Source of the DNA: Novosphingobium sp. | Lineage (GTDB): Bacteria > Pseudomonadota > Alphaproteobacteria > Sphingomonadales > Sphingomonadaceae | Assembly (NCBI GenBank): GCA_028697875.1 | Contig: JAQVEQ010000065.1 | Span: 1 to 13,394, forward strand | Direction: 5' to 3' | DNA: 13,394 nucleotides | Part shown: positions 6,579 through 13,263 of the stretch, in pieces | Position numbering within the stretch: the stretch's first letter is position 1 | Layout of the letters: every line of letters begins with the position of its first letter | The notes under the pieces: model-generated | Told to the model about the DNA's origin: nothing | Databases searched by the model: none | Seen by the model: the letters and a program-made list of their open reading frames with translations, nothing else | Translations under genes and position numbers: made by a program

Positions 6579-9080
6579 TCAGTTGCCGAAAGCGTACTTC
6601 AGACGGATGCCGTACATCCGCGGTTCGCCGTACATCTGCGCCTGGGCACCAACCGTCGTGTAGATGTTGGTGTTGCTGATGGCGTACTTCTCGTTCGTCA
6701 GGTTGGTGACGAAGAAGTTGACGTCGAGGCCGCTGTCGAGGGCATTGCGCCAATCGACCGACGCATTGACCAGGCCGAACGAAGGCAGCTTCGAACCCGG
6801 TTCGAAGACCGAACCGTCAGGGAAGGTTTCTTCGTAGAACGGCGAAACCGTCTGGCTGTCTGTCCAGTTGTAGCTGACGAACAGGCTGACATCGCCGAAC
6901 GACGCCGCAGTCGGGATCTCCAGTCGGCCATAGACCGAGAAGATATTCGGCGTGATGAACTGCAGCGGACGGCAGCTCATGTCGGCACCGGCATAGACCA
7001 TCGGCGAGGCAATGCTCTGCGCCGTGCAGTCATAAACGCCCGAGTTCGAGTCGAACGTGAACGACTTGTAGTGCGAAGCGATGTGGCTGTAGTTGCCGCC
7101 GATCTCGAGAATGTCGACCGGCTTCACCATGGCGTCGATTTCGATGCCCTTTACGACGGCACTGGCGGTGCTGAGCGTCACGGCGCCGTTGCCGTTGGTC
7201 TGATAGTTATAGTCGCCGGCACCGCGCTGGATCTTGCTGTAGTCCAGATAGAAGGCATTGACGTTCAGACGCGCCGGGGCATCGCCGATGTGGAAGTCGG
7301 ACTTGAAGCCCAGTTCGTAGTCGGTGACGAATTCCGGACCGAAGGTACGGGTATCCGCGAAGACGGCGTAGGCGTTGAAACCACCGGCCTTATACCCGCG
7401 CGACACCTTGGCATAGAGCAGCAGGTTGTCGATCGGGCGATAGTCGAGGCCCAGCGTCCAGGTACCGGCCGAATCCTTGCGGGTCGCGCCGAACAGGCAG
7501 TCCGTAGCCGGATCGGTGACGACAATGTTCGAATCCCACGAGCAGCCGACAACGTAGTCCGCACCGTTGATGCCGGCGCCCGGCACGTAGATGTACGAAT
7601 AGTTGGTGCCGCCGACCTTGTCCCAGGTGTAGCGATAGCCGGCCGTGAGGCGCAGGCTGTCGAGCGCCGGAGTCAGCGCGCCGAAGTCAAGCGTAGCCTG
7701 GGCATACAGAGCCTTGGACTCGCTCCGGTAGGTGAGCGAGCTCGCGTTGATCGCGCAACCGGCCTGGCTCGCCTGATCGCAAACGTTGATGGCATAGGCG
7801 TTCATCGTCCCGCCCGGCTTCTGCTTGAAGTAGAAACCGCCGAGCGTGTAGGTCAGCTTGCCATCCATGGCATCGCCCTGCAGCTGCAGCTCTTCGGTAT
7901 AGACGTCGAACCAGTCACGCGGCGCATTGCGGCTTTCGACCGTCGTGCCGGTGTCGTAAACCGGCGCGATCGTGCCGTCCATGTCGTTGGCGTAGTAGGA
8001 CTTGAGCGACGCGTAGCTGAAGATGTTGCGCAGCTTCAGGCCATCGGCCAGCTCGATGTCGGTCGTGTTCGACACGCCCCAGGTTTCGAGCTTGGCGAAA
8101 TCGTCCACACTGTGGGCCGTCTTGCGGATGCCCCATTCATCCTGCTGGTCGATCTGATCCTGCAGGTAGCTGAGATCGAAGTTCATGCCGAGCGCGTAGT
8201 TGTAGTAGCCGAGCACGTTGTAGTTGAAGTCCTTGGCAATCGTGCCGCTGCCGTTGGTCTTCGAATAGCCGTAATAGGCCATGGTGTAGTTGGAGATGGC
8301 ATCGCTCGGATCCCACTGGATGCCGATGCGGCCCATGCGCCAGTGCTGGTTGTCGCGGTCCTTGTTCCAGGCGACGTCATGCGTGAAACCGTCACGATCG
8401 CGCGACGAACCGACCACGCGGACGCTCAGCGTATCCGTCAGCGGAACGTTCAGCACCGCTTCGAATTCGGTCATGTTGTAGTTGCCGTAGCCACCCTGGA
8501 CATAGCCTTCGAGGCGGTCGGTCGGCTTGGCCGGGGTCAGCAGGATCGCGCCGCCCGTGGTGTTGCGGCCGAACAGCGTGCCCTGGACACCCGAGAGGAC
8601 CTGAACGTTCTGCAGGTCGACGAAGTTACCCGGGCCGCCCTGGCCGCTCAGCGTGTTGGCGGCAGGCAGCGGAACTTCGTTCATGTAGACGACCACGCCC
8701 GGCGCACCCTGGAACGAGGCGCTCTGACCGCGGATCGTCGGCGACATCACGTCGCGCGAAGCCTGGCCGTTCGGGCCGATGACCAGCGAGGGGACCGAAG
8801 CCTGCATGTCCTGCAGGTTGGTGATACCGCGTTCGCGCAGGTTGTCGGCCGACATCGCGGTGATCGCGATCGGAACGTCCTGCAGCTTTTCCTCGCGGCG
8901 CTGCGCGGTCACGACGATTTCACCGAAACCGGTGCTGGCGGCCTCTTCGGCCTGCGCCGCGCCTTCGTCCTGCGCGAAGGCGACGCCCGGCATGACCAGC
9001 GCACTGGCCGCGGCGCCCGCCATCAGCCAAAGGCCGAGACGCGCCCGTTCACTTTTACGGAAGACAACACGATTGGTCAC
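6579..9080 (-). CDS. TonB-dependent outer-membrane receptor
   Basis: An 833-residue receptor. Signal peptide 1-36 has a basic start, hydrophobic AGAAASALVMPGVAFA and cleavage before QDE. A TonB box EIVVTAQ follows at 54-60. The plug runs about 65-180 (DVPIAITAMSADNLRERG, PTIRGQ, then DLQNVQVLSGVQGTLFGRNTTGGAI at 155-179), then a 22-strand barrel region with YAKVSRGYKAGGFN (556-569) and a C-terminal GIRLKYAFGN. It would use TonB-ExbBD energy to import a ligand across the outer membrane; substrate is not readable, but in sphingomonads such receptors often neighbour genes for hydrophobic or aromatic carbon sources. The start is GTG 9080, supported by GGGAGG seven bases upstream and the proper signal peptide. 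Six Cys occur only in three pairs in likely outer loops (434/442, 513/528, 685/703). It is transcribed toward the AraC gene and separated from the SDR operon upstream by a terminator. Confidence 0.95.
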   Translation of the reverse strand: MTNRVVFRKSERARLGLWLMAGAAASALVMPGVAFAQDEGAAQAEEAASTGFGEIVVTAQRREEKLQDVPIAITAMSADNLRERGITNLQDMQASVPSLVIGPNGQASRDVMSPTIRGQSASFQGAPGVVVYMNEVPLPAANTLSGQGGPGNFVDLQNVQVLSGVQGTLFGRNTTGGAILLTPAKPTDRLEGYVQGGYGNYNMTEFEAVLNVPLTDTLSVRVVGSSRDRDGFTHDVAWNKDRDNQHWRMGRIGIQWDPSDAISNYTMAYYGYSKTNGSGTIAKDFNYNVLGYYNYALGMNFDLSYLQDQIDQQDEWGIRKTAHSVDDFAKLETWGVSNTTDIELADGLKLRNIFSYASLKSYYANDMDGTIAPVYDTGTTVESRNAPRDWFDVYTEELQLQGDAMDGKLTYTLGGFYFKQKPGGTMNAYAINVCDQASQAGCAINASSLTYRSESKALYAQATLDFGALTPALDSLRLTAGYRYTWDKVGGTNYSYIYVPGAGINGADYVVGCSWDSNIVVTDPATDCLFGATRKDSAGTWTLGLDYRPIDNLLLYAKVSRGYKAGGFNAYAVFADTRTFGPEFVTDYELGFKSDFHIGDAPARLNVNAFYLDYSKIQRGAGDYNYQTNGNGAVTLSTASAVVKGIEIDAMVKPVDILEIGGNYSHIASHYKSFTFDSNSGVYDCTAQSIASPMVYAGADMSCRPLQFITPNIFSVYGRLEIPTAASFGDVSLFVSYNWTDSQTVSPFYEETFPDGSVFEPGSKLPSFGLVNASVDWRNALDSGLDVNFFVTNLTNEKYAISNTNIYTTVGAQAQMYGEPRMYGIRLKYAFGN

Positions 9081-9106
9081 TGGGGAACCTCCCTTACTAA
9101 CGTTCC

Positions 9107-9131
9107 AGATGTGCGAAGTTTGCGCACCTCT
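9107..9131. repeat. Imperfect inverted repeat in receptor leader
   Basis: AGATGTGCG (9107-9115) and CGCACCTCT (9123-9131) are complementary at 8 of 9 positions around a 7-base spacer. It lies about 27 bases before the receptor start codon, so it could form an RNA hairpin just ahead of the ribosome site or be a protein-binding dyad. Confidence 0.4.
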
Positions 9132-9243
9132 CCAAGTCCTCCACCGGTCGCCATGTTCAGGCCAACCGATGCTCGTTCGCTGCGAATGCCGGGTACGGGA
9201 GCAGGGAAAACGCGCCCTGCGAAAACCGTTGGCTGACCCGGAC

Positions 9244-9278
9244 GGATGTCGATCGGTATACTTTTGCAGCCGACATCC
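9244..9278. repeat. Inverted repeat upstream of receptor, possible operator
   Basis: GGATGTCG (9244-9251) and CGACATCC (9271-9278) are exact inverted arms of 8 bases with a 19-base spacer that contains a TATACC-like element on the - strand. Arms flanking a possible -10 would suit a repressor site or a structured leader. No regulator can be assigned. Confidence 0.45.
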
Positions 9279-9423
9279 AGACCTTCGCGACGGCGCGCCT
9301 TAACGCTTACGCATTTACGCCGCAACGGCCAAAACGGGGAAATAATTGCGCAGACTATCAAAATCGCATTACGCAAATTAGCGTTGCTTTTTGGCAACAA
9401 TTAGGGAAATGCGCAAGCGACGC

Positions 9424-9452
9424 AAAAGGCCCGGGCGGTCGGCCCGGGCCTT
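9424..9452 (-). terminator. Intrinsic terminator of the Rieske-SDR operon
   Basis: Read on the - strand, a perfect 11-base stem (AAGGCCCGGGC pairing with GCCCGGGCCTT, arms 9452-9442 and 9436-9426) with a 5-base loop is followed by a TTTT run at 9427-9424. It begins about 50 bases after the stop of the second SDR gene and isolates that operon from the receptor gene downstream. Confidence 0.85.
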
Positions 9453-9503
9453 GAATGGATATCAGGTCGGCTTGCCGCCGGTCCGGGATCGCCCCGGCGC
9501 GGT

Positions 9504-10364
9504 TCAGGCAATGATGGCCGGATGCGGGATACGCGGATCGCCCAGTTGCGACCGCCACGACATCGGTTGCTTGCCGCCTTCATCGGTAATGCCGTACTTC
9601 ATCGCCAGTTCGGCGGTATAGAACGTCTGGCCGTTCATTTCGGCGACGGCCGGATCCTCGTAGATCGCGTGGATCACCTTGCCGTTGAATTCGGGCGTTT
9701 CCGCCACTTGGAGCAGCTGGCCGTACTGTTCCGGCTTCTCTTCCGCGCTGCGCCTGCTGCGTTCCGTCACCAGCATGCCCATCCACAGCGACACGGCGGC
9801 CACGCCCGTATCCCGGAAATCGACGCCCATGTCGGCGGCGAACTTGTCGACCCCGGCCTTCTGCGCGCCATAGGCCGCGCCGTGCATGTAGCAGACCGAC
9901 CCCGGCGACGAAGTGAACACGATCAGCCCGCGCCCCTGTTCCACCATCATCGGCGCCGCATGCCAGCACGCGCGGTAGTTCGATATCAGCCCGACATCGA
10001 GGATATCGACGAGGTCGATCGACTTTTCCCAGAACGGGCCAGGCTTGATCAGGTCGTCATGCAACGCGGCCGCGTTGTTGACGAGGACATCGAGCCGGCC
10101 GCTCTCGCGCTTCACCTGTTCGAACAGCGCGGCGATCTGTTCCGGATCGCTGTGATCGACCCGCACGGGGATGCCTTCGCCGCCCGCGTCGGTCACGGCC
10201 TGGGCAGACGCACCGATCGTGCCCGGCAGGTCGGCATCGCCCTCGTTGAGCGTGCGGCCCGTCACGTAGACGCGGAAGCCCTTTTCACCCAGCGCATGGG
10301 CGATGCCGCGGCCCGCCCCGCGGCTGGCGCCAGTAACGACCGCAACCTTGCGATCCGTGCTCAT
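9504..10364 (-). CDS. Short-chain dehydrogenase, DHRS1-like
   Basis: A 286-residue classical SDR. It carries TGASRGAG (11-18), NNAA (96-99, in place of the common NNAG), Ser153 in TSSPGS, and the catalytic pair Tyr165-Lys169 (YGAQK). Several stretches resemble animal DHRS1: YVTGRTLN, LFEQVKRE.GRLDVLVNNA, SSPGS..YM and DTGVAAVSLWMG. DHRS1 is a carbonyl reductase reported to act on steroids and xenobiotics; that is family knowledge, not proof of substrate here. A longer open frame reaches 10805, but its first part is a shadow of the neighbouring SDR. ATG 10364 overlaps that gene's stop (ATGA) and begins directly before the Rossmann fold. Last gene of the Rieske operon, followed by an intrinsic terminator. 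Confidence 0.92.
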   Translation of the reverse strand: MSTDRKVAVVTGASRGAGRGIAHALGEKGFRVYVTGRTLNEGDADLPGTIGASAQAVTDAGGEGIPVRVDHSDPEQIAALFEQVKRESGRLDVLVNNAAALHDDLIKPGPFWEKSIDLVDILDVGLISNYRACWHAAPMMVEQGRGLIVFTSSPGSVCYMHGAAYGAQKAGVDKFAADMGVDFRDTGVAAVSLWMGMLVTERSRRSAEEKPEQYGQLLQVAETPEFNGKVIHAIYEDPAVAEMNGQTFYTAELAMKYGITDEGGKQPMSWRSQLGDPRIPHPAIIA

Positions 10365-11128
10365 ACGCCGAAGCCTCCCGAAACCGAAATCGACTGGCCA
10401 GTGGTATAGGCCCCTTCGTTGGACGCGAAATAGACGCAGGCATGACCGATTTCCCCGGCCGTGCCCCAGCGCTTGAGGCAGATCAGTTTGTGGGTTTCGG
10501 TGACCCAGCGCTCGTCGAGCTGGCCCTGCTTGGTCAGCTCGTGAAGCTGGCCCGCATCGATCACGCCGACCAGCACCGAATTGGCGCGGATGTTGTGCTT
10601 GCCCTCTTCCTTGGCGATGCCCTTCACGAGCTGTTCGTTGGAAGCCTTGACCGCCACCGACATACCGTCGCGCGCGGGCCACCAATCGTGCCCGGCCGAA
10701 CCCAGCGTGACAAAGCTGCCGCCGCCCTGTTCGCGCATGTGCGGAATCACCGCCTGCGCCACGGCGAAGAAGCCATGCACTTCGACTTCGAAGGCATGGC
10801 GCCATTCTTCCATCGGCGTTTCGGCAAGATAACGTTGGTTGACCAGCGGCCCGGCGGCCCAGACGACGCTGTGGATCCGGCCATGTTCGGCAATCACCGC
10901 ATCGATCGTAGCCTGCACTTGCGCCAGATCGGTCACATCGGCGGCATGGATGCTCGCCTTGCGGCCGGCAGCGCGGGCGTGCCCGGCCACTTCCTCGGCC
11001 GGTTCGCGTTTGCTGCGATAGACGACTGCGATGTCGCTGCCCTGGTCGGCGAAAGTCTTCGCCACCCCGCGGCCGATGCCGCCGCTACCGCCGAAGACAA
11101 TCGTACACCCTGACGGAAATGTCGCCAT
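10361..11128 (-). CDS. SDR-fold protein lacking the catalytic tyrosine
   Basis: A 255-residue FabG-sized SDR. The nucleotide-binding motif GGSGGIG (13-19) is intact, and the C-terminal GQSISVSGGFGV is typical of the family. The NNAG position reads WAAG (90-93). The active-site Lys is Lys161, but the residue four before it, normally Tyr of YxxxK, is Ser157 (SVAVK); the spaced Y-x6-K of FabI-type enoyl reductases is absent too. Ser144 may be the usual catalytic Ser. It may thus be a lyase, isomerase, binding partner, or a reductase with changed chemistry. ATG 11128 has GGGAG about 10 bases upstream. It overlaps the DHRS1-like gene by four bases and lies 80 bases after the Rieske gene, so the three are probably one operon. 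Confidence 0.88.
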   Translation of the reverse strand: MATFPSGCTIVFGGSGGIGRGVAKTFADQGSDIAVVYRSKREPAEEVAGHARAAGRKASIHAADVTDLAQVQATIDAVIAEHGRIHSVVWAAGPLVNQRYLAETPMEEWRHAFEVEVHGFFAVAQAVIPHMREQGGGSFVTLGSAGHDWWPARDGMSVAVKASNEQLVKGIAKEEGKHNIRANSVLVGVIDAGQLHELTKQGQLDERWVTETHKLICLKRWGTAGEIGHACVYFASNEGAYTTGQSISVSGGFGV

Positions 11129-11143
11129 GATCAGGTTCTCCCT

Positions 11144-11159
11144 CTGTTTTATGAAACAG
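11144..11159. repeat. Palindrome between Rieske and SDR genes
   Basis: CTGTTT and AAACAG form exact 6-base arms around TATG, ending just before the SDR ribosome site. It could be a regulator site giving the two SDR genes separate control, or a small RNA hairpin. Confidence 0.4.
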
Positions 11160-11164
11160 CCAGA

Positions 11165-11189
11165 CCGGCGCGGCGTATGCCGCGTCCGG
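11165..11189 (-). terminator. GC-rich hairpin after the Rieske gene
   Basis: CCGG-CGCGGC pairs with GCCGCG-CCGG around a GTAT loop with one bulged base, starting 20 bases beyond the Rieske stop. No T-run follows on the - strand. It more likely slows transcription or protects the Rieske part of the message than fully ends transcription, as the SDR genes continue the operon. Confidence 0.4.
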
Positions 11190-11208
11190 CCTCAAACTAT
11201 ACGTGGCG

Positions 11209-12291
11209 TCAGGCGGCCTTGCTGCCCGGGCGCTTGTCCATGGTGACGACCAGGCCGTCCGAACGCTTCTGCAGTTCCGGCGCCTTTTCGCGCGGATTGA
11301 AGAACTGCTTGTACCACTGGCGGACCTTGCCATAGGGGCCGTCCTTCGGGATCGCGAGCGGGTTGAAGCACGGGCGCTTGTTGGCCCAGATTTCCACGTC
11401 CTGCGCGAAGGCGAGACGGCTGGCTTCCTGATAGGCGAGCGCGTTGGCGCGATCCTCGTCCGTGGTTTCGCGCGAACCGTCGTGAACCTTGACCATCAGG
11501 GCATGCCATGCGCGCGAGACGCCGTCTTCGATCGGCGTGTTGGCGATCATGATGAAGGAATCGAACGTGCCGGCCATTTCCGACTGAAGGAAGCCGGGGC
11601 CTTCGTACCAGGTATCGAGCACCAGCTGGTCTTCCGCCTCAGCCGTCAGCGTGCGGTGGCCGGCACTGTAGTACTGGTGGACGATGTGGCCCATGAATTC
11701 GTTGGCGAAATAGGTGAAGTCCTTCGCTCCGTGGATCGGCACGAAGTGGCCGAGGTCGGCCATGTTGTCGAGGATTTCGCAACCGTGGACATTGAGGTCG
11801 CCCATGAAGTCGACCTTCCATTCGACCCAGCCCGGCTCCCCGTAGTGGCCGCCGAAATTGGGCAGTTCCCATTCCGGTTCGAGGCCTTCGGGATCGTGCC
11901 ACATCCAGATGATGCCGGCACTCTCCACCACATGATGGAACTTGAGCTTGGCGGCCTTGGGGATGAAGTCTTCCGAATAGGGGATGTGGTTGCACTGGCC
12001 GTCGGGGCCGAAGCGCCAGCCGTGGAACGGGCAGCGGATCGAATCGCCTTCGACATGCTCGCCATCGAGCACGATGTACGAGGTGGTGTTCTTCGCCAGG
12101 TGCGCACCCATGTGCGGGCAATAGGCGTCGGTCACGTAAACGGTGCCGGATTCGCCACGGTACATGACGAGATCCATGCCGAAATAGCGCATCGACGTCG
12201 GCGTGCTGGTCGCATCCGTCGCGGGGGCGATCATGAACCAGCCGCGCGGGAAATCGAATTCGCCGAAGCCATATTCCTTGGTGGTAGCCAT
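11209..12291 (-). CDS. Rieske non-heme iron oxygenase, KshA-like
   Basis: A 360-residue oxygenase component. The N-terminal Rieske [2Fe-2S] domain has C58-x-H60 (YCPHMGAHL) and C87-x2-H90 (CPFHGW). The C-terminal catalytic domain has N176-x2-D179-x2-H182-x4-H187 (NMADLGHFVPIHG), the mononuclear iron set with Asp179 bridging to the Rieske centre; the third ligand is probably Asp298 in FAQDVEIWANK. Length and the QDVEIW motif resemble 3-ketosteroid 9-alpha-hydroxylase oxygenases (KshA) and the DAF-36/Neverland cholesterol desaturases. It would insert oxygen into, or desaturate, a bulky cyclic substrate, using electrons from a reductase not encoded here. ATG 12291 has GGGAG eight bases upstream. 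First gene of the operon, divergent from the LysR gene, whose presumed operator overlaps its promoter. Steroid use is inference; terpenoid or aromatic acids are alternatives. Confidence 0.92.
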   Translation of the reverse strand: MATTKEYGFGEFDFPRGWFMIAPATDATSTPTSMRYFGMDLVMYRGESGTVYVTDAYCPHMGAHLAKNTTSYIVLDGEHVEGDSIRCPFHGWRFGPDGQCNHIPYSEDFIPKAAKLKFHHVVESAGIIWMWHDPEGLEPEWELPNFGGHYGEPGWVEWKVDFMGDLNVHGCEILDNMADLGHFVPIHGAKDFTYFANEFMGHIVHQYYSAGHRTLTAEAEDQLVLDTWYEGPGFLQSEMAGTFDSFIMIANTPIEDGVSRAWHALMVKVHDGSRETTDEDRANALAYQEASRLAFAQDVEIWANKRPCFNPLAIPKDGPYGKVRQWYKQFFNPREKAPELQKRSDGLVVTMDKRPGSKAA

Positions 12292-12373
12292 AATGGATTC
12301 TCCCGAACTTCCGCCGCCCTACTACGCGGCGTCACATGACCCTTCCATTAAGCGAAATCGCTCGATTACGCGA

Positions 12374-12403
12374 AGTATCTTGCTCTGCACACCATTTGTG
12401 CAA
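12374..12403 (-). promoter_or_regulatory. Possible promoter of the Rieske operon
   Basis: On the - strand, TTGCAC (12403-12398) and GATACT (12379-12374) are spaced by 18 bases. The -35 element lies inside the central TGTGCA half-site of the operator, so regulator binding would touch RNA polymerase directly. Transcription would start about 75 bases before the Rieske ATG. Confidence 0.45.
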
Positions 12404-12412
12404 ATATGCACA
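12386..12412. promoter_or_regulatory. Three-half-site operator, likely for the LysR regulator
   Basis: TGCACA (12386-12391), TGTGCA (12397-12402) and TGCACA (12407-12412) alternate in orientation with 5- and 4-base spacers; the outer two are 21 bases apart, two helical turns. The array lies between the divergent LysR and Rieske genes, where LysR proteins bind as tetramers across several half-sites. The last half-site abuts the likely regulator start codon, suggesting self-repression. Confidence 0.6.
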
Positions 12413-12414
12413 GC

Positions 12415-13263
12415 ATGGAATGGAGCGATCTCAAGGTATTCCTCGCCGCCGTGCGGACCGGGTCCTATACCGCGGCAGGCCGTCAGCTGGGCATCAATCG
12501 CACGACTGTCGGCAGGCGGATCGACACCCTTGAAAACGCGCTGGGAATGGCGTTGTTCCAGCACACGCCCTACGGCCCGGCGCCGACCCGCGAAGGGCAG
12601 GAACTGCTGGCCACGGCGTCTTTGATCGAATCGGAGATCGACTCGCTGCTCGCCCGGCTGGAACGGCCCAGCGAGGCCCCGGAAACGATCCGTATCGCCA
12701 GCAGCGGCAGCTTCGCCAGCGAATTCATGGCCGAACTCGCGGCGTTCCAGCGGCGGGAACCGAGTGCCGCCATCGAGCTCCTGGGCGAGATCGACCCGCT
12801 TGACGCCGTCAGCCAGCGGCGGGCCGACCTTGCCATCGCCGCCGTCCGCGTGCCGCCGGTGCGGCTGACCGGCGTGCAGGTCGGCATCCTGTCGCAGGCC
12901 CCCTATGCCTTGCGCAAGGGGGCCGAAGACCGCGTGCTCGGCTGGGGGCACGAAGTCGAAACGGCAGTGCCCGGGCAATGGACCACCGCCAACCCGACAG
13001 GCGAAGCCGCGGAAGAGGCAGGCGTCGCCCGTTTCAACAGCTGGCAGCAGCTCAAGCAGGCGGTGCTGGCCGGCATGGGCCGCGCCAGCCTGTGGTGCTT
13101 TGCCGCCGATGCGGAACCCACGCTCCGGCGGCTGGCGGCACCCGACTCGCGCCACGATTTCCCGCTGTGGCTCCTGCACCGGACGAAGTCGCCGCCCGGC
13201 CCGCACTTGCGCAAGCTGATCGCCTTCCTCGAAACGGCCCTGAAGGAACGGCTGGCCGGCTAG
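12415..13263 (+). CDS. LysR-family transcriptional regulator
   Basis: A 282-residue protein from ATG 12415. An ATG three codons earlier (12406) is possible, but it sits inside the operator palindrome, and family members usually begin MEWSDLKVFLAAV. The N-terminal winged HTH covers about residues 1-60: FLAAVRTGSYTAAGRQLGINRTTVGRRIDTLE, then LFQHTPYGPAPTREGQELL. The remainder (about 88-282) is the periplasmic-binding-protein-like effector domain, a little short for the family, with ADLAIAAVRVP and a final helix ahead of the stop. No clear ribosome site precedes either start. Divergent from the Rieske operon across about 120 bases; it very likely controls that operon in response to a pathway compound. 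Its stop overlaps the stop of the convergent dehydrogenase gene. Confidence 0.92.
   Translation: MEWSDLKVFLAAVRTGSYTAAGRQLGINRTTVGRRIDTLENALGMALFQHTPYGPAPTREGQELLATASLIESEIDSLLARLERPSEAPETIRIASSGSFASEFMAELAAFQRREPSAAIELLGEIDPLDAVSQRRADLAIAAVRVPPVRLTGVQVGILSQAPYALRKGAEDRVLGWGHEVETAVPGQWTTANPTGEAAEEAGVARFNSWQQLKQAVLAGMGRASLWCFAADAEPTLRRLAAPDSRHDFPLWLLHRTKSPPGPHLRKLIAFLETALKERLAG

Larger units (their letters stand above)
9081..9503. other. 423-base non-coding region: receptor leader, promoter area and upstream terminator
   Basis: No convincing gene. It holds, from the receptor side: ribosome site GGGAGG, an imperfect dyad at 9107-9131, an 8-base-arm dyad at 9244-9278, three TTACGC elements (9307-9312, 9315-9320, 9369-9374) in an AT-richer patch about 9300-9410, and the intrinsic terminator of the SDR operon at 9424-9452. 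The AT-rich patch is where I expect the receptor promoter, but I could not choose -35 and -10 hexamers with confidence. A 107-codon frame across the region (- strand, 9077-9400) has atypical composition and no start signals. Confidence 0.6.

Noticed and set aside
7071..9236. Long + strand open frame (721 codons) opposite the receptor gene
   Set aside because: Low-complexity Val/Arg/Ala composition and no domain; the - strand receptor with signal peptide, TonB box and plug explains the region.
9077..9400. 107-codon - strand frame ending at the receptor start
   Set aside because: No ribosome site, no recognisable domain, Arg/Pro-rich composition, and it covers the presumed receptor promoter and dyads.
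9300..9420. TTACGC/GCGTAA repeats as a CRISPR or iteron array
   Set aside because: Only three 6-base copies with irregular spacing; too short and too few for either.
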